Assembly: GCA_937901085.1 (NCBI GenBank)
Contig: CALCHQ010000102.1
Location: forward strand, 24,024-88,023
Reading direction: 5' to 3'
DNA: 64,000 nucleotides
Source: an uncultured Verrucomicrobiales bacterium
GTDB lineage: Bacteria > Verrucomicrobiota > Verrucomicrobiia > Verrucomicrobiales > Akkermansiaceae
Shown: in pieces, positions 17,188 through 25,250 of the stretch
How positions within the stretch are numbered: the first letter of the stretch is position 1
Layout of the letters: every line of letters starts with the position of its first letter
The notes under the pieces: model-generated
Told to the model about the DNA's origin: nothing
Seen by the model: only the letters and a program-made list of their open reading frames with translations
Databases searched by the model: none
Translations under genes and position numbers: made by a program

Positions 17188-19959
17188 ATGCCCTTCCAAC
17201 TCATCCACACCAGTTCCCCGCACCTGCTGGATTCAGCCGTCTCCGGCTACGGCACCGTGGCAAGATCTGTGGATATGCCGGCAGTCCTCTACACCCAGCT
17301 GCCGGCGCTGAGTGTTCTGAAAGAGAGTTTTCACGGGCCACAGTTCAGCTACCGCATCCTCACAGCCTGCGGTGAAGCCTGGCATGTTCTGAGCTGCGTC
17401 CAGCCGGCCGGAGCCGATTACAGCGGGCGGGCCTGCCACATCGCTCACCACCTGATTTTCACCCAGCAGGAAGCGGCCGCCCTGCTCCGGCATCCCCTGC
17501 GCCCCACGCCTGCCGGCATCAGCCTGCTCCTACTGCAGAGCGGCTTCTGGGTAAAGCAATGGCAGGGCGAACCCCAACTGCTGGAAAGCCCCCACGCGTT
17601 TGAACTGGAAAAGCTGCACGATGCCTCCCTGCAGCCGGTCTGGAAGCACTACACCGGGCACAAGGCCAACGCCCGCGCCTTCTACACCGAACCCTACCAC
17701 CGCGAAAGCGTGGTCATCGTCCCCGCCGCAATGCGGGTGGAAGAAATACTGGCGCTGCTGCATGAAAGTGACTGGCTTTCCCACACCCGCGGCTGGGGCA
17801 GAACCTACACCACCGCCGCCGACGAAAGCGACCATTTCTCGGATACACTCCGCATCTTCGTTTCCCAGTCATCCCCTCTGGTCCGCGCAGCCAGCCGCAC
17901 CGGGCACCCGGTACTGCACATCAACGCCGAACTGGAACTGCCAGTCCAGCCGCCGCCAAGCGTAACCCTGGCACCCGGCCAGCAGCACAGCATGGTGCAG
18001 ACGCTGGCGCGCAGCAGTTCCCACTATCATTACAGCGAAGAGGCCGACTGGCTGCTCTTTGATATTCCCCAGCCGGCATCTCTCTACAAGAAAGCCCGGC
18101 TGGCCGGAGTCGCCGGCATCGTATGCTGCACCGCGCTGGCGCTGTGGTCCGGCTGCAGCGATGCCCACCCCTGCACCACCCCCTCGCCCGGCATACGGGA
18201 CGGGAATTTCTGCCCCTCCGGCAGCCAGCCGTATCTGTCCCGGCTGGAAGAACTGCTCGCTGCCCCTGCCGACCACGAGGCCACCCAACGGATGATGCAC
18301 GATCTCTCCCTGCAGAAAGGCAGCGGGGTCGAAGACTCCTGGATGGCAGAATGCGCCACACTCATCAAAAACGCTGGCGCCGCCGGAGTGAATCATGCCG
18401 CCGCCCTCAAACGCATCTGCGAATGCGCTCGCCTGCTGGGGCTGAACGACACCGCGCTGACCCGCCTCTACATCCGGGAAGCCCTCTACGCCAGAAGCGT
18501 GGAGGAATGGCAACGTATATCCAGCAGCGTCCAGACGGAGGAATGGCTGCGCCTTCAGCTGGCAGAACCGGCCGTGGCGCGCGTTTTTGCCGAGCCGGAG
18601 TTCCAGTCCTACGCCCCCGGCACCGCCCCCCCCGGCCAGGCAGACAAAGCCCCGCTTCTGGTCACCGCCAGCCCGGAGCCTGCGCCGGAAACAACAGCAG
18701 ACATTGCGTCCGCACCGGCCAGCCGGGTCTCCCTCATCCCGCACCCGGCGCGTTGCGGTGAAGACCTACCCCGCCCTCTGGCAGAAGCCCTCACCCGCCT
18801 CCCCCTCACCATCACCACCGGGCGCTACATCATCTCCCCCTTCAACACAGGAGACAGCCTGCAAGGCTCGAAAACACTTGATTTAAGCGAAGAGGGCTAC
18901 CGCCTGCACCTGGAGGCAACGGAGAACAACGGCGACTACCGGCTCCGCCTCAGCCACCGGGACGGCAGACAAGCCCCTGTACCCGAAATCACCCTCAGCG
19001 TCAGCGCCGGCAAGCTGCGCTCCATACGCTGCGGCGAGGGCTTTGCCGTCCTCTCCTTCCCAGTACCTCAGCAGGGAGAATTCTTCACCAACATCATTCT
19101 TGCACCTGAATTCGGCATTCCCCTTCCGGAAGGAAAGGGCGACCCCCTGCCCGAAGCCTCCACTCTTGATTTCCAGCTCACCCCCGCGGCACTCGGACTC
19201 CGCAGCAGCACCCGGAAACCGGAACTGTTCCTCTCCCCCACGCTCAAGGAACGCGGATTCCCCTGGAGCGGAGAGTCCGCGCAGGCAGACACACACCGTT
19301 TCAGCATCAGCCTGCCGGTACTCAACAGTCCCAACAGTATCCTCGTGACGCAGGAAGAAGGCAGCGCCTTCACCTGTACCAGAACGACCCTGCTGCAGGA
19401 AAGCGACAGCCAGACCGTGCTGCAATGCGACATCGAACACCGCCCCCTGCTGCCCCAGCGGCTGGAAAGCAGCCTGAACCGCATTGCCAACACTCCCGCC
19501 TGCGGCCAGCGCCAGACGGCAGGAGAAGCCACCCTGGCCGAGCTGTACGCCGTCCTTGATGCCATGGATAAGCCGAAGCTATCGGCCGCAGCCAGGCGCA
19601 AGCTGCACCAGCGCTACTTCAAGCTCCTGACGGATGCCCCCCTGCATGCCGAGCTTTGCCGGATTCTACCCGCCCACCAGCACCTCCTGCTCAGCCCGGC
19701 AGAAGCCAGCGCGGCGCATTTCCGCCACAAGCGCCAGCGACAGAACATCAGCAACGAGTTGGACAAGCCCGATGTGCGCGATAGCATCCGCAAGGAAATC
19801 TGCCGCATGCTCAGCCGCTCGCTGCTGGCTGCCTATGAGCAGGAAAAGCGCGATTTCGAAGCCCGCCGAAGCCAACGCCCGACACTCATGCTCCAGCGCA
19901 TCAGCCAGGGTGAGCATGGGGAGCTGCTCTGGCATTTCCACATTCAGACCAGCCGATAA
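17188..19959 (+). CDS. GAP1-like GTPase-associated membrane protein
   Basis: A 923-residue partner of the preceding GTPase, starting 2 nt after its stop. The N-terminal part (1 to about 270) shows the GAP1-N pattern: SGYGTVARSVDMP (19-31), then AWHVLSCVQPAGADYSGR and HIAHHLIF, which the family shares as a YHVLSRxxDxGxDYTGRxxHxAHHL-type stretch. A hydrophobic helix at about 303-321 (LAGVAGIVCCTALALWSG) follows, then a helical region (about 350-460), a proline-rich linker and a beta-rich region (about 510-700), and a charged helical C-terminus. In known families GAP1 proteins occur next to dedicated GTPases and are thought to regulate them. No catalytic motif was seen. The identification rests on motif reading only. 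Confidence 0.6.
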   Translation: MPFQLIHTSSPHLLDSAVSGYGTVARSVDMPAVLYTQLPALSVLKESFHGPQFSYRILTACGEAWHVLSCVQPAGADYSGRACHIAHHLIFTQQEAAALLRHPLRPTPAGISLLLLQSGFWVKQWQGEPQLLESPHAFELEKLHDASLQPVWKHYTGHKANARAFYTEPYHRESVVIVPAAMRVEEILALLHESDWLSHTRGWGRTYTTAADESDHFSDTLRIFVSQSSPLVRAASRTGHPVLHINAELELPVQPPPSVTLAPGQQHSMVQTLARSSSHYHYSEEADWLLFDIPQPASLYKKARLAGVAGIVCCTALALWSGCSDAHPCTTPSPGIRDGNFCPSGSQPYLSRLEELLAAPADHEATQRMMHDLSLQKGSGVEDSWMAECATLIKNAGAAGVNHAAALKRICECARLLGLNDTALTRLYIREALYARSVEEWQRISSSVQTEEWLRLQLAEPAVARVFAEPEFQSYAPGTAPPGQADKAPLLVTASPEPAPETTADIASAPASRVSLIPHPARCGEDLPRPLAEALTRLPLTITTGRYIISPFNTGDSLQGSKTLDLSEEGYRLHLEATENNGDYRLRLSHRDGRQAPVPEITLSVSAGKLRSIRCGEGFAVLSFPVPQQGEFFTNIILAPEFGIPLPEGKGDPLPEASTLDFQLTPAALGLRSSTRKPELFLSPTLKERGFPWSGESAQADTHRFSISLPVLNSPNSILVTQEEGSAFTCTRTTLLQESDSQTVLQCDIEHRPLLPQRLESSLNRIANTPACGQRQTAGEATLAELYAVLDAMDKPKLSAAARRKLHQRYFKLLTDAPLHAELCRILPAHQHLLLSPAEASAAHFRHKRQRQNISNELDKPDVRDSIRKEICRMLSRSLLAAYEQEKRDFEARRSQRPTLMLQRISQGEHGELLWHFHIQTSR

Positions 19960-19962
19960 TTC

Positions 19963-22089
19963 ATGCGCCGCCGCCGTACAGACCCAGTCTTGCAGCAACT
20001 CCAGCAGCTCAGCCGCAGGGGATGCCGCAGCGAAGCGCTGCAACTGCTCCAGAACACGCTGAGAGAAAAACCGAACCACCTCCAGGCACGGGAGGAACTG
20101 ACCCGCCACCTGACTGGCCGCCCTTACAGCTTTGAAGAAAAAGGACTCATCGCTCTCCGGGAACTCCTGTCGGATGAACACTCTGCCCCGGCGGTGCTGA
20201 ACGCCGCCTCCCGCAGCAGGCTGCGGAGCATGCGTAAGCGCCTGTACCAGCTCGAAAAGCAGCATCACCACCTGCTCCTCGGAGAGGAGGCTGATAAGCT
20301 GCAAATGGTGCAGGAGCGTCTGAGCCGGGAATTCTCCCGCCGCCGCAGGCCCATGAAGCGCTTTCTCCGGCTCTGCGCCGCAGGTACCGTGCTGCTGCTG
20401 GCGGCCGCGTCCGGGTTATACTTCCTCTGGCTGCGCGCCGGCCATGCCGCCGCCACCATGCGGAGGGCTCATTCACCCCTGACCCCGGTTGAAACAGCCC
20501 AGGCGCTGCTGCGGCAGCACAACACCGGGCTGAACCGCACCTTCAGCGCCGATGTGCGGTTGGAAGCCGACCGGCTGGAGGCTCACCTGCGCGCCGCCGA
20601 CAAACGGGCGCAGGAACTCGATGCCATACTCCGCAGCATCGAGAGCGGTGAACAGAGCGTAGTGGGACAGGGAGTGCGCCGCCGTGCAGAAATCGAGCGC
20701 ATGTTGCAGCTTCCCTGCCGCAACGCCTCCGCCTTTCACCGCCGCTGGGCCGGCCTCTGCCAGGCAGAGAAAGACGCACTCAACCAACAGCGGCTGGCGC
20801 TTTCCGAAGAAATCATGGCACCTCTGCCGCCCATGGATGCGCTCTGCGGCAAAATTCCGGCAGATATAGCCACCCTGGAGAACCGCTGCGCGCAACTTCG
20901 GCAGCGCATTCTGCTGTACGAAGATGCGGGGGAAACACTCGGACTCCCGGCAGATATCATCAGCCCGGTGCTGGCAGAGCTGGAATCGGCCACGCGTCTG
21001 CTGCAGGAAGTGAAAGAACTGCAGCAGGTACTGCACCTGCTCCCCACCGCGCATGATTACGCAGGCTACTGCAAGCTGCTGGCCGGTGCGCGGGCAGAAC
21101 ATTATGCGCCAGGTATCGGGCTCCTCGCCATCCGGGAGCAGATGCCGCAGGAGGACAGCGTGCGCGGCATGATGCAGGAACACGGCCAGAATCTGCGGCC
21201 GGGGCTGCTGCAAGCCGCCCGGACAAGCCTGCTGGAGGGGGGGGCTTCGTTCTCCCAGGACATACCGGCCACCCGGAAACAACTCCTGCTGCTCCAGGAA
21301 CTCCTCACGAACTCCGCCCTGCATACCAGGCTCTATGAGTTGACCGACACAGCAGAGAACCAGCGGGCCTTCGCTGAGCATCTGCCCGAACTACGCTACG
21401 GCCGCGCCTGCTTTGAGCGTTCGGCGCTCGACCCGGCACGCCAGGCCAACGGTAAGAAAGCCGAAGAATGGCACAACCCGCGTGCCATCCTGAGCCGCGA
21501 AATCGACCCGAGCCCATTGCATACCGGGCTGGGACTGGACAATCGCAGCGGCTTCCTCAGTACAGTCAATATCCCCAACCTGCTCACCCGCACCTTCCAG
21601 ATAGAGGGAACCCGTATTCCGGCGCTGGCCAGGGCCTATGTCTTCCACCACCTCGTGCAGGTCAACGAAGCCGCGGCAGAACCCATGCTCACCGGCTTAC
21701 GCTATGCGCCCACCATGCGCCAGCTCATCGCCGAATTTCAGGAATTGCAGCAAGCTTGCGGGGTGAAGCTGGACGGCAACTGCTGGCTCCGTTCCGACCC
21801 GCAGCATCTCGCCGCCGAACGCCGCTTCGCCCGATGGTTTGACCGGAACCGCAAGGTGGATTTCACTGGGGAAATCAGACGCAACCTGGAAACGCTCTTC
21901 CGCATCACCCCCCGCTTCTGCGGTTATGTGAATGAACAGGGGGAGGCCATCCTCTTTGAGCCAGCCCGGCAAGGGCAGCTCATCTGGTACATGGGCGCAG
22001 ATGCCGCCATGACCACCACCCCCTGGGGGGAAGCGATGCAGCAGGCCCGCCCGCTCTCCCCTGTCTTCACCATGGAAAAAGAACTCTGA
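19963..22089 (+). CDS. single-pass membrane helical protein of the GTPase module
   Basis: Third gene of the module (708 residues), 3 nt after the GAP1-like gene. The first 70 residues resemble a short TPR pair (CRSEALQLLQNTLREKPNHL). A very basic stretch (RRRRPMKR) precedes one membrane helix at about 130-152 (FLRLCAAGTVLLLAAASGLYFLWL region). The rest is long alpha-helical, probably coiled coil, up to about residue 470, then a mixed domain with TGLGLDNRSGF and NIPNLLTRTF. By the positive-inside rule the N-terminus is cytosolic and the large C-terminal part lies across the membrane. No family is recognised. Tight spacing suggests it acts with the GTPase and GAP1-like proteins, perhaps as sensor or effector. 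Confidence 0.55.
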   Translation: MRRRRTDPVLQQLQQLSRRGCRSEALQLLQNTLREKPNHLQAREELTRHLTGRPYSFEEKGLIALRELLSDEHSAPAVLNAASRSRLRSMRKRLYQLEKQHHHLLLGEEADKLQMVQERLSREFSRRRRPMKRFLRLCAAGTVLLLAAASGLYFLWLRAGHAAATMRRAHSPLTPVETAQALLRQHNTGLNRTFSADVRLEADRLEAHLRAADKRAQELDAILRSIESGEQSVVGQGVRRRAEIERMLQLPCRNASAFHRRWAGLCQAEKDALNQQRLALSEEIMAPLPPMDALCGKIPADIATLENRCAQLRQRILLYEDAGETLGLPADIISPVLAELESATRLLQEVKELQQVLHLLPTAHDYAGYCKLLAGARAEHYAPGIGLLAIREQMPQEDSVRGMMQEHGQNLRPGLLQAARTSLLEGGASFSQDIPATRKQLLLLQELLTNSALHTRLYELTDTAENQRAFAEHLPELRYGRACFERSALDPARQANGKKAEEWHNPRAILSREIDPSPLHTGLGLDNRSGFLSTVNIPNLLTRTFQIEGTRIPALARAYVFHHLVQVNEAAAEPMLTGLRYAPTMRQLIAEFQELQQACGVKLDGNCWLRSDPQHLAAERRFARWFDRNRKVDFTGEIRRNLETLFRITPRFCGYVNEQGEAILFEPARQGQLIWYMGADAAMTTTPWGEAMQQARPLSPVFTMEKEL

Positions 22090-22103
22090 TACAGCCCGAA
22101 TCT

Positions 22104-22595
22104 ATGCTGGTAGCCCTGCTTTCCGACATTCACGACCATACCGCCCACCTGCTGCTGGCGCTGCACGCCGCCAGGGAGGCGGGCTGTACCCACCTGCTGT
22201 TCATGGGGGACATGGCAGGAGCTTCCACGTTCCGCACCCTGCGCGAGGAATGGGACGGGCCCATCGACCTCGTGTTCGGCAACAACGAATACGAAATCGC
22301 CTCTTTCAACCGCATGGCCGGAAGCTGGCCGCTCACTACGCTGCATGGCACATACGCCGACATCGAGCTGGATTCCCGCCGCATCTTCTTCTGCCATCTG
22401 CCCTGGGATGCCGCGCACGCGGCCGATACAGACCGGTACGATGCCGTTTTTCATGGGCACACCCATGAACCGGAGCTGAGGATGCAGGGAAAGACGCTGG
22501 TCGTCAACCCAGGCGAAGTATACGGGCGGCAGAATCCGCCCAGCATCGGCATCTACGATACCGCAAACAACCAGGCCCGCATCATCCGCATTTGA
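22104..22595 (+). CDS. YfcE/MJ0936-type metallophosphoesterase
   Basis: Phosphodiesterase of 163 residues with the five metal-binding motifs of the calcineurin-like fold: SDIHDH (7-12), MGDM, FGNNEYE, FCHLPW and HGHTHEPE. Small members of this family split model phosphodiesters with manganese; the physiological substrate is usually unknown. It lies 14 nt after the GTPase module on the same strand and overlaps nothing. Cyclic nucleotide or dinucleotide hydrolysis is possible but not shown by the sequence. Confidence 0.85.
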   Translation: MLVALLSDIHDHTAHLLLALHAAREAGCTHLLFMGDMAGASTFRTLREEWDGPIDLVFGNNEYEIASFNRMAGSWPLTTLHGTYADIELDSRRIFFCHLPWDAAHAADTDRYDAVFHGHTHEPELRMQGKTLVVNPGEVYGRQNPPSIGIYDTANNQARIIRI

Positions 22596-22597
22596 AC

Positions 22598-23179
22598 ATG
22601 GATTACCTCATCTACAACCTGTCCGCCCAGCCTGTCACTGCAGCAGACTGCCAGCTGCTCCCTCCAGAGGAGCAAGCGCTGGCGGCCACCAGAGGCAGCC
22701 GCTATGTGCTGATACGCTCCCTGCTGCGGCAGGAGCTGGCGCGCCGGTGTTCCCTTGCACCACAGGAAATCCACTTCCAATACGGCCCGCAGGGCAAGCC
22801 GGAGTTCCCGCTCCAGCCTTTCAACCTCAGCCATTCCGGGGATTGCCTCTGTCTGGCTTTCCACCACCTGCCCGTAGGGGTGGATGTAGAACGCATGCGT
22901 CCCCGCCGCTCCCTGGATCAGCTCGCCGCCCGCTTCATGTGCCCGGAACAGCTGCAGGGATTCCTCTCGCGCGGCTGTCTGCTGGAAGAATTCTATGCCT
23001 GCTGGTGTGCCGCAGAAGCCTTGGTCAAACACGCCGGTGATACCATGTGGCATGCGCGGCGTTATCCCTTCCGTTATGACCGGGGGCATATCAAATGCCT
23101 GTTCGATGCCGCGCCCTCTCTCCGCCTCTTCATACCCATGCCCGGTTACTGCGGAGCCGTGGCTTTCACTCTTACCTGA
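22598..23179 (+). CDS. 4'-phosphopantetheinyl transferase, Sfp type, with altered motif
   Basis: Transfers the phosphopantetheine arm of coenzyme A to a carrier protein. The 193-residue protein has FNLSHSGD (75-82), the magnesium-binding GVDVERMRP (94-102, D96 and E98) and a third motif WCAAEALVKHAGD (136-148, E140 and K144). In the family this third motif reads W-x-x-K-E-A/S-x-x-K; here the first lysine is alanine (A139). The ATG at 22598 is preferred to an upstream TTG at 22592 that overlaps the previous stop. No polyketide or peptide synthetase is nearby, so the substrate may be a fatty acid carrier protein. Confidence 0.75.
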   Translation: MDYLIYNLSAQPVTAADCQLLPPEEQALAATRGSRYVLIRSLLRQELARRCSLAPQEIHFQYGPQGKPEFPLQPFNLSHSGDCLCLAFHHLPVGVDVERMRPRRSLDQLAARFMCPEQLQGFLSRGCLLEEFYACWCAAEALVKHAGDTMWHARRYPFRYDRGHIKCLFDAAPSLRLFIPMPGYCGAVAFTLT

Positions 23180-23191
23180 TTCCATCCCCCT

Positions 23192-24004
23192 ATGCCCTTG
23201 CACAGCCAGATCTGCATCACCCTCCTCGCCGGTTGCTTCACTTTCTGCGTCGCGCTCGCCCTCACCGGGGCGCTCCTCCGCCGGAGCCGCACAACGCTAC
23301 CCGCCGTTCCCCTGTTTCCCGGCAGCGATTTTCCCGGCATCTTCACCAAGTTCTACATCACTTTCTTCTTCATCACCTTCATTGCCTCCCTCATCGAGGA
23401 ATGCCGGCAGGGGGAATCCGGTCCTCTCACCGAGGAACAGCTGCCCGACCTGGTCATGAGCTGCTGCATGCAGATTCTGCTGTACACACCGCTCCTGGTG
23501 GCCTATTTCCGGCAGCCCCGGCGCAACAGGCCGGCATTCTCTTTCTGGCGCCGGCTGAAGTGGTGGAGCATGGGAATCCTGCTGCTGATGCTGCCGGGGG
23601 GGATTCTGCAAGTCTCCGGCTTCACGCCCTGGCTGATTGAGGCCACCGGCTGCCCCTCCCAGCAAAGCGTGGTAGAGTATGTTCAGCACAGCCCCCTCTC
23701 CATCAAAATCATCGTTATCTTCATGGCGGTCATCGTTGCACCCCTTACAGAAGAATGCTGCTTCCGCGGCTGCCTCTACAACATTCTGCGGCAATATGCA
23801 TCGCCCGCGCTGGCGGCCATGGCTTCCGGCCTGCTCTTCGGTGCCGTCCACAACTCGCTGGCCCAGTTCCTCCCCCTGACTCTCTTCGGCATCTTCCAAT
23901 GCTATGCCTATGAACGGGCGCGTTCCCTCTGGCTTCCCATCTCCCTGCACATGCTCTTCAACGCCATCAGCATCATCGCCATTCTCTTATGTCCGATACC
24001 CTGA
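23192..24004 (+). CDS. CPBP family intramembrane protease
   Basis: A membrane protein of 270 residues with about seven hydrophobic helices and the Abi/CPBP motifs of type II CAAX-processing-like proteases: TEECCFRGCLYN (EExxxR, near 187-198), GAVHNSLAQF (second motif histidine) and SLHMLFNA (third motif histidine). Prokaryotic members cleave membrane peptides, and some give immunity to bacteriocins or process prenylated peptides. It is in the operon 12 nt after the phosphopantetheinyl transferase and its end overlaps thiL by 16 nt. Confidence 0.85.
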   Translation: MPLHSQICITLLAGCFTFCVALALTGALLRRSRTTLPAVPLFPGSDFPGIFTKFYITFFFITFIASLIEECRQGESGPLTEEQLPDLVMSCCMQILLYTPLLVAYFRQPRRNRPAFSFWRRLKWWSMGILLLMLPGGILQVSGFTPWLIEATGCPSQQSVVEYVQHSPLSIKIIVIFMAVIVAPLTEECCFRGCLYNILRQYASPALAAMASGLLFGAVHNSLAQFLPLTLFGIFQCYAYERARSLWLPISLHMLFNAISIIAILLCPIP

Positions 24005-24873
24005 GCCAACTGGGCGAAAACGCCATTCTGAAACGCTTGCTGCGGCAGCTGCCCGGCAATGAAAGCCTCCTCACCGGCCCCGGCGATGACTGCGCCGTCG
24101 TTTCCCGGAACGAGGATTGGGACACCCTGCTCAAGACCGATGTCGTCGTTGAGGGGCTTCACTTCACCCCCGATACCGAACCCGAACGCATCGGGCGCAA
24201 GGCCCTGGCACGCGCGGTATCCGACATTGCCGCCATGGGAGGCCTGCCGGAACACGCCCTCATCACCCTGCTGTGCCATCCTTCGCGCCCCATGTCCCTG
24301 CTGGAGGGAATCTACCGCGGCATGAGTGAGCTGGCACGCCGGTTCGGCATCTCCCTGGCCGGTGGCGAAACCTCCGGACTGCCCTATGACGGCCTGGTCA
24401 TCAATGTCGCGCTCACAGGACGCGTCGAACACGGCAGAGCCATCCTGCGCTCCGGAGGAAAGCCGGGAGACGAGATTTTCGTCTCAGGCGTCCTGGGCGG
24501 CTCTTTCCCCAGCGGATGGCATCTGGACTTCGAACCGCGCGTCAAGCTCGCCAGAGGGCTTCTGGAGGCCGGCATCAGGCCTTCTGCGATGATGGACCTC
24601 TCCGATGGCCTCGGTACCGACCTGCCGCGTCTGGCAGCCGCCAGCAACTGCGGTTTTGACATCGATGAGAACAGCCTGCCGTGCCGTCCCGGTTTTTCTC
24701 CCGCCGATGCTGTTTCACACGGCGAGGACTATGAATTGCTCCTCACCCTCCCCCCCGGGGCAGTGCAAAAGCTTGCCAATTCACCCTTTGCAAAGGACTT
24801 GCATAACATCGGCAGACTGACCCCTTTTGCGACCGCTGCGCTGACTTCCGGATGGCAGCATTTTAGCGCGTAA
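23989..24873 (+). CDS. thiL: thiamine-monophosphate kinase
   Basis: Phosphorylates thiamine monophosphate to the active cofactor thiamine diphosphate. The 294-residue protein shows the PurM/ThiL ATP-binding start TGPGDDCAVV (about 24-33), DVVVEGLHF, AVSDIAAMGG, the LAGGETSG loop and DLSDGLGTDL. It overlaps the CPBP gene by 16 nt in another frame, so it is translated from the same mRNA. It is the last gene of the 9.5-kb operon, which ends at the terminator at 24894-24923. Confidence 0.93.
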   Translation: MSDTLSQLGENAILKRLLRQLPGNESLLTGPGDDCAVVSRNEDWDTLLKTDVVVEGLHFTPDTEPERIGRKALARAVSDIAAMGGLPEHALITLLCHPSRPMSLLEGIYRGMSELARRFGISLAGGETSGLPYDGLVINVALTGRVEHGRAILRSGGKPGDEIFVSGVLGGSFPSGWHLDFEPRVKLARGLLEAGIRPSAMMDLSDGLGTDLPRLAAASNCGFDIDENSLPCRPGFSPADAVSHGEDYELLLTLPPGAVQKLANSPFAKDLHNIGRLTPFATAALTSGWQHFSA

Positions 24874-24893
24874 AGTCCTTGTTTCAAGCCTCT

Positions 24894-24923
24894 AAAGAGA
24901 GTCCATCAGGACTCTCTTTTTTC
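24894..24923 (+). terminator. rho-independent terminator of the GTPase-thiL operon
   Basis: An 11-bp stem, AAAGAGAGTCC (24894-24904) and GGACTCTCTTT (24909-24919), with a 4-nt loop and a T run to 24922. Confidence 0.88.
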
Positions 24924-24924
24924 T

Positions 24925-25250
24925 TGTTGAGAAAATAAATAAAATACTTCACATAGCTTACGCTTAGTTACTTGCTACTTTTAGTCACCTGCGTTCTACA
25001 AGCCTTTTCACCCTACCAGCCAGCCTTTGCAAAAATATCAAGAAAACTTAACTATATCTCCCGTCCTGTAAAAAAAAATAATTTACTGTGGAACGCTCAT
25101 GGAACACCGCTTTCCGGGTGGAACGATGTACCGTGTCTGAAAAAAAACTTTTGCTGATGGGGCAGAAGTGGCATATTGCACCCCGCACCTCCCAGGTGGG
25201 GGTGAAAACGACACGACTTAGACCTACGAAACTAGACGGAACGGAAAACG
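24925..25250. other. AT-rich intergenic region before dnaA, possible origin of replication
   Basis: The longest gene-free stretch of the Verrucomicrobiota part. Positions 24925-25085 are strongly AT-rich against a GC-rich background, with runs of A and T. Then come three copies of TGGAAC at 25089, 25100 and 25119 (spaced 11 and 19 bp), the first inside CTGTGGAACG, which resembles one half of a DnaA box (TGTGGATAA). A CACCTCCCAGGTG palindrome follows near 25185-25200, and GGAAAAC repeats at 25243, 25253 and 25260 straddle the dnaA start. No perfect TTATCCACA box was found, so the origin call is an inference from the position next to dnaA and the composition. Confidence 0.35.
25151..25179 (+). 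promoter_or_regulatory. candidate dnaA promoter
   Basis: TTGCTG (25151-25156), a 17-bp spacer and TATTGC (25174-25179). Both boxes are weak. The leader would be about 65 nt and would include the CACCTCCCAGGTG palindrome and the first GGAAAAC repeat. Confidence 0.3.

Noticed and set aside
15443..24873. A toxin-antitoxin or restriction system in the long operon
   Set aside because: No nuclease, methyltransferase or known toxin motif was found in any of the seven proteins; the CPBP protease and phosphodiesterase are not enough to claim one.
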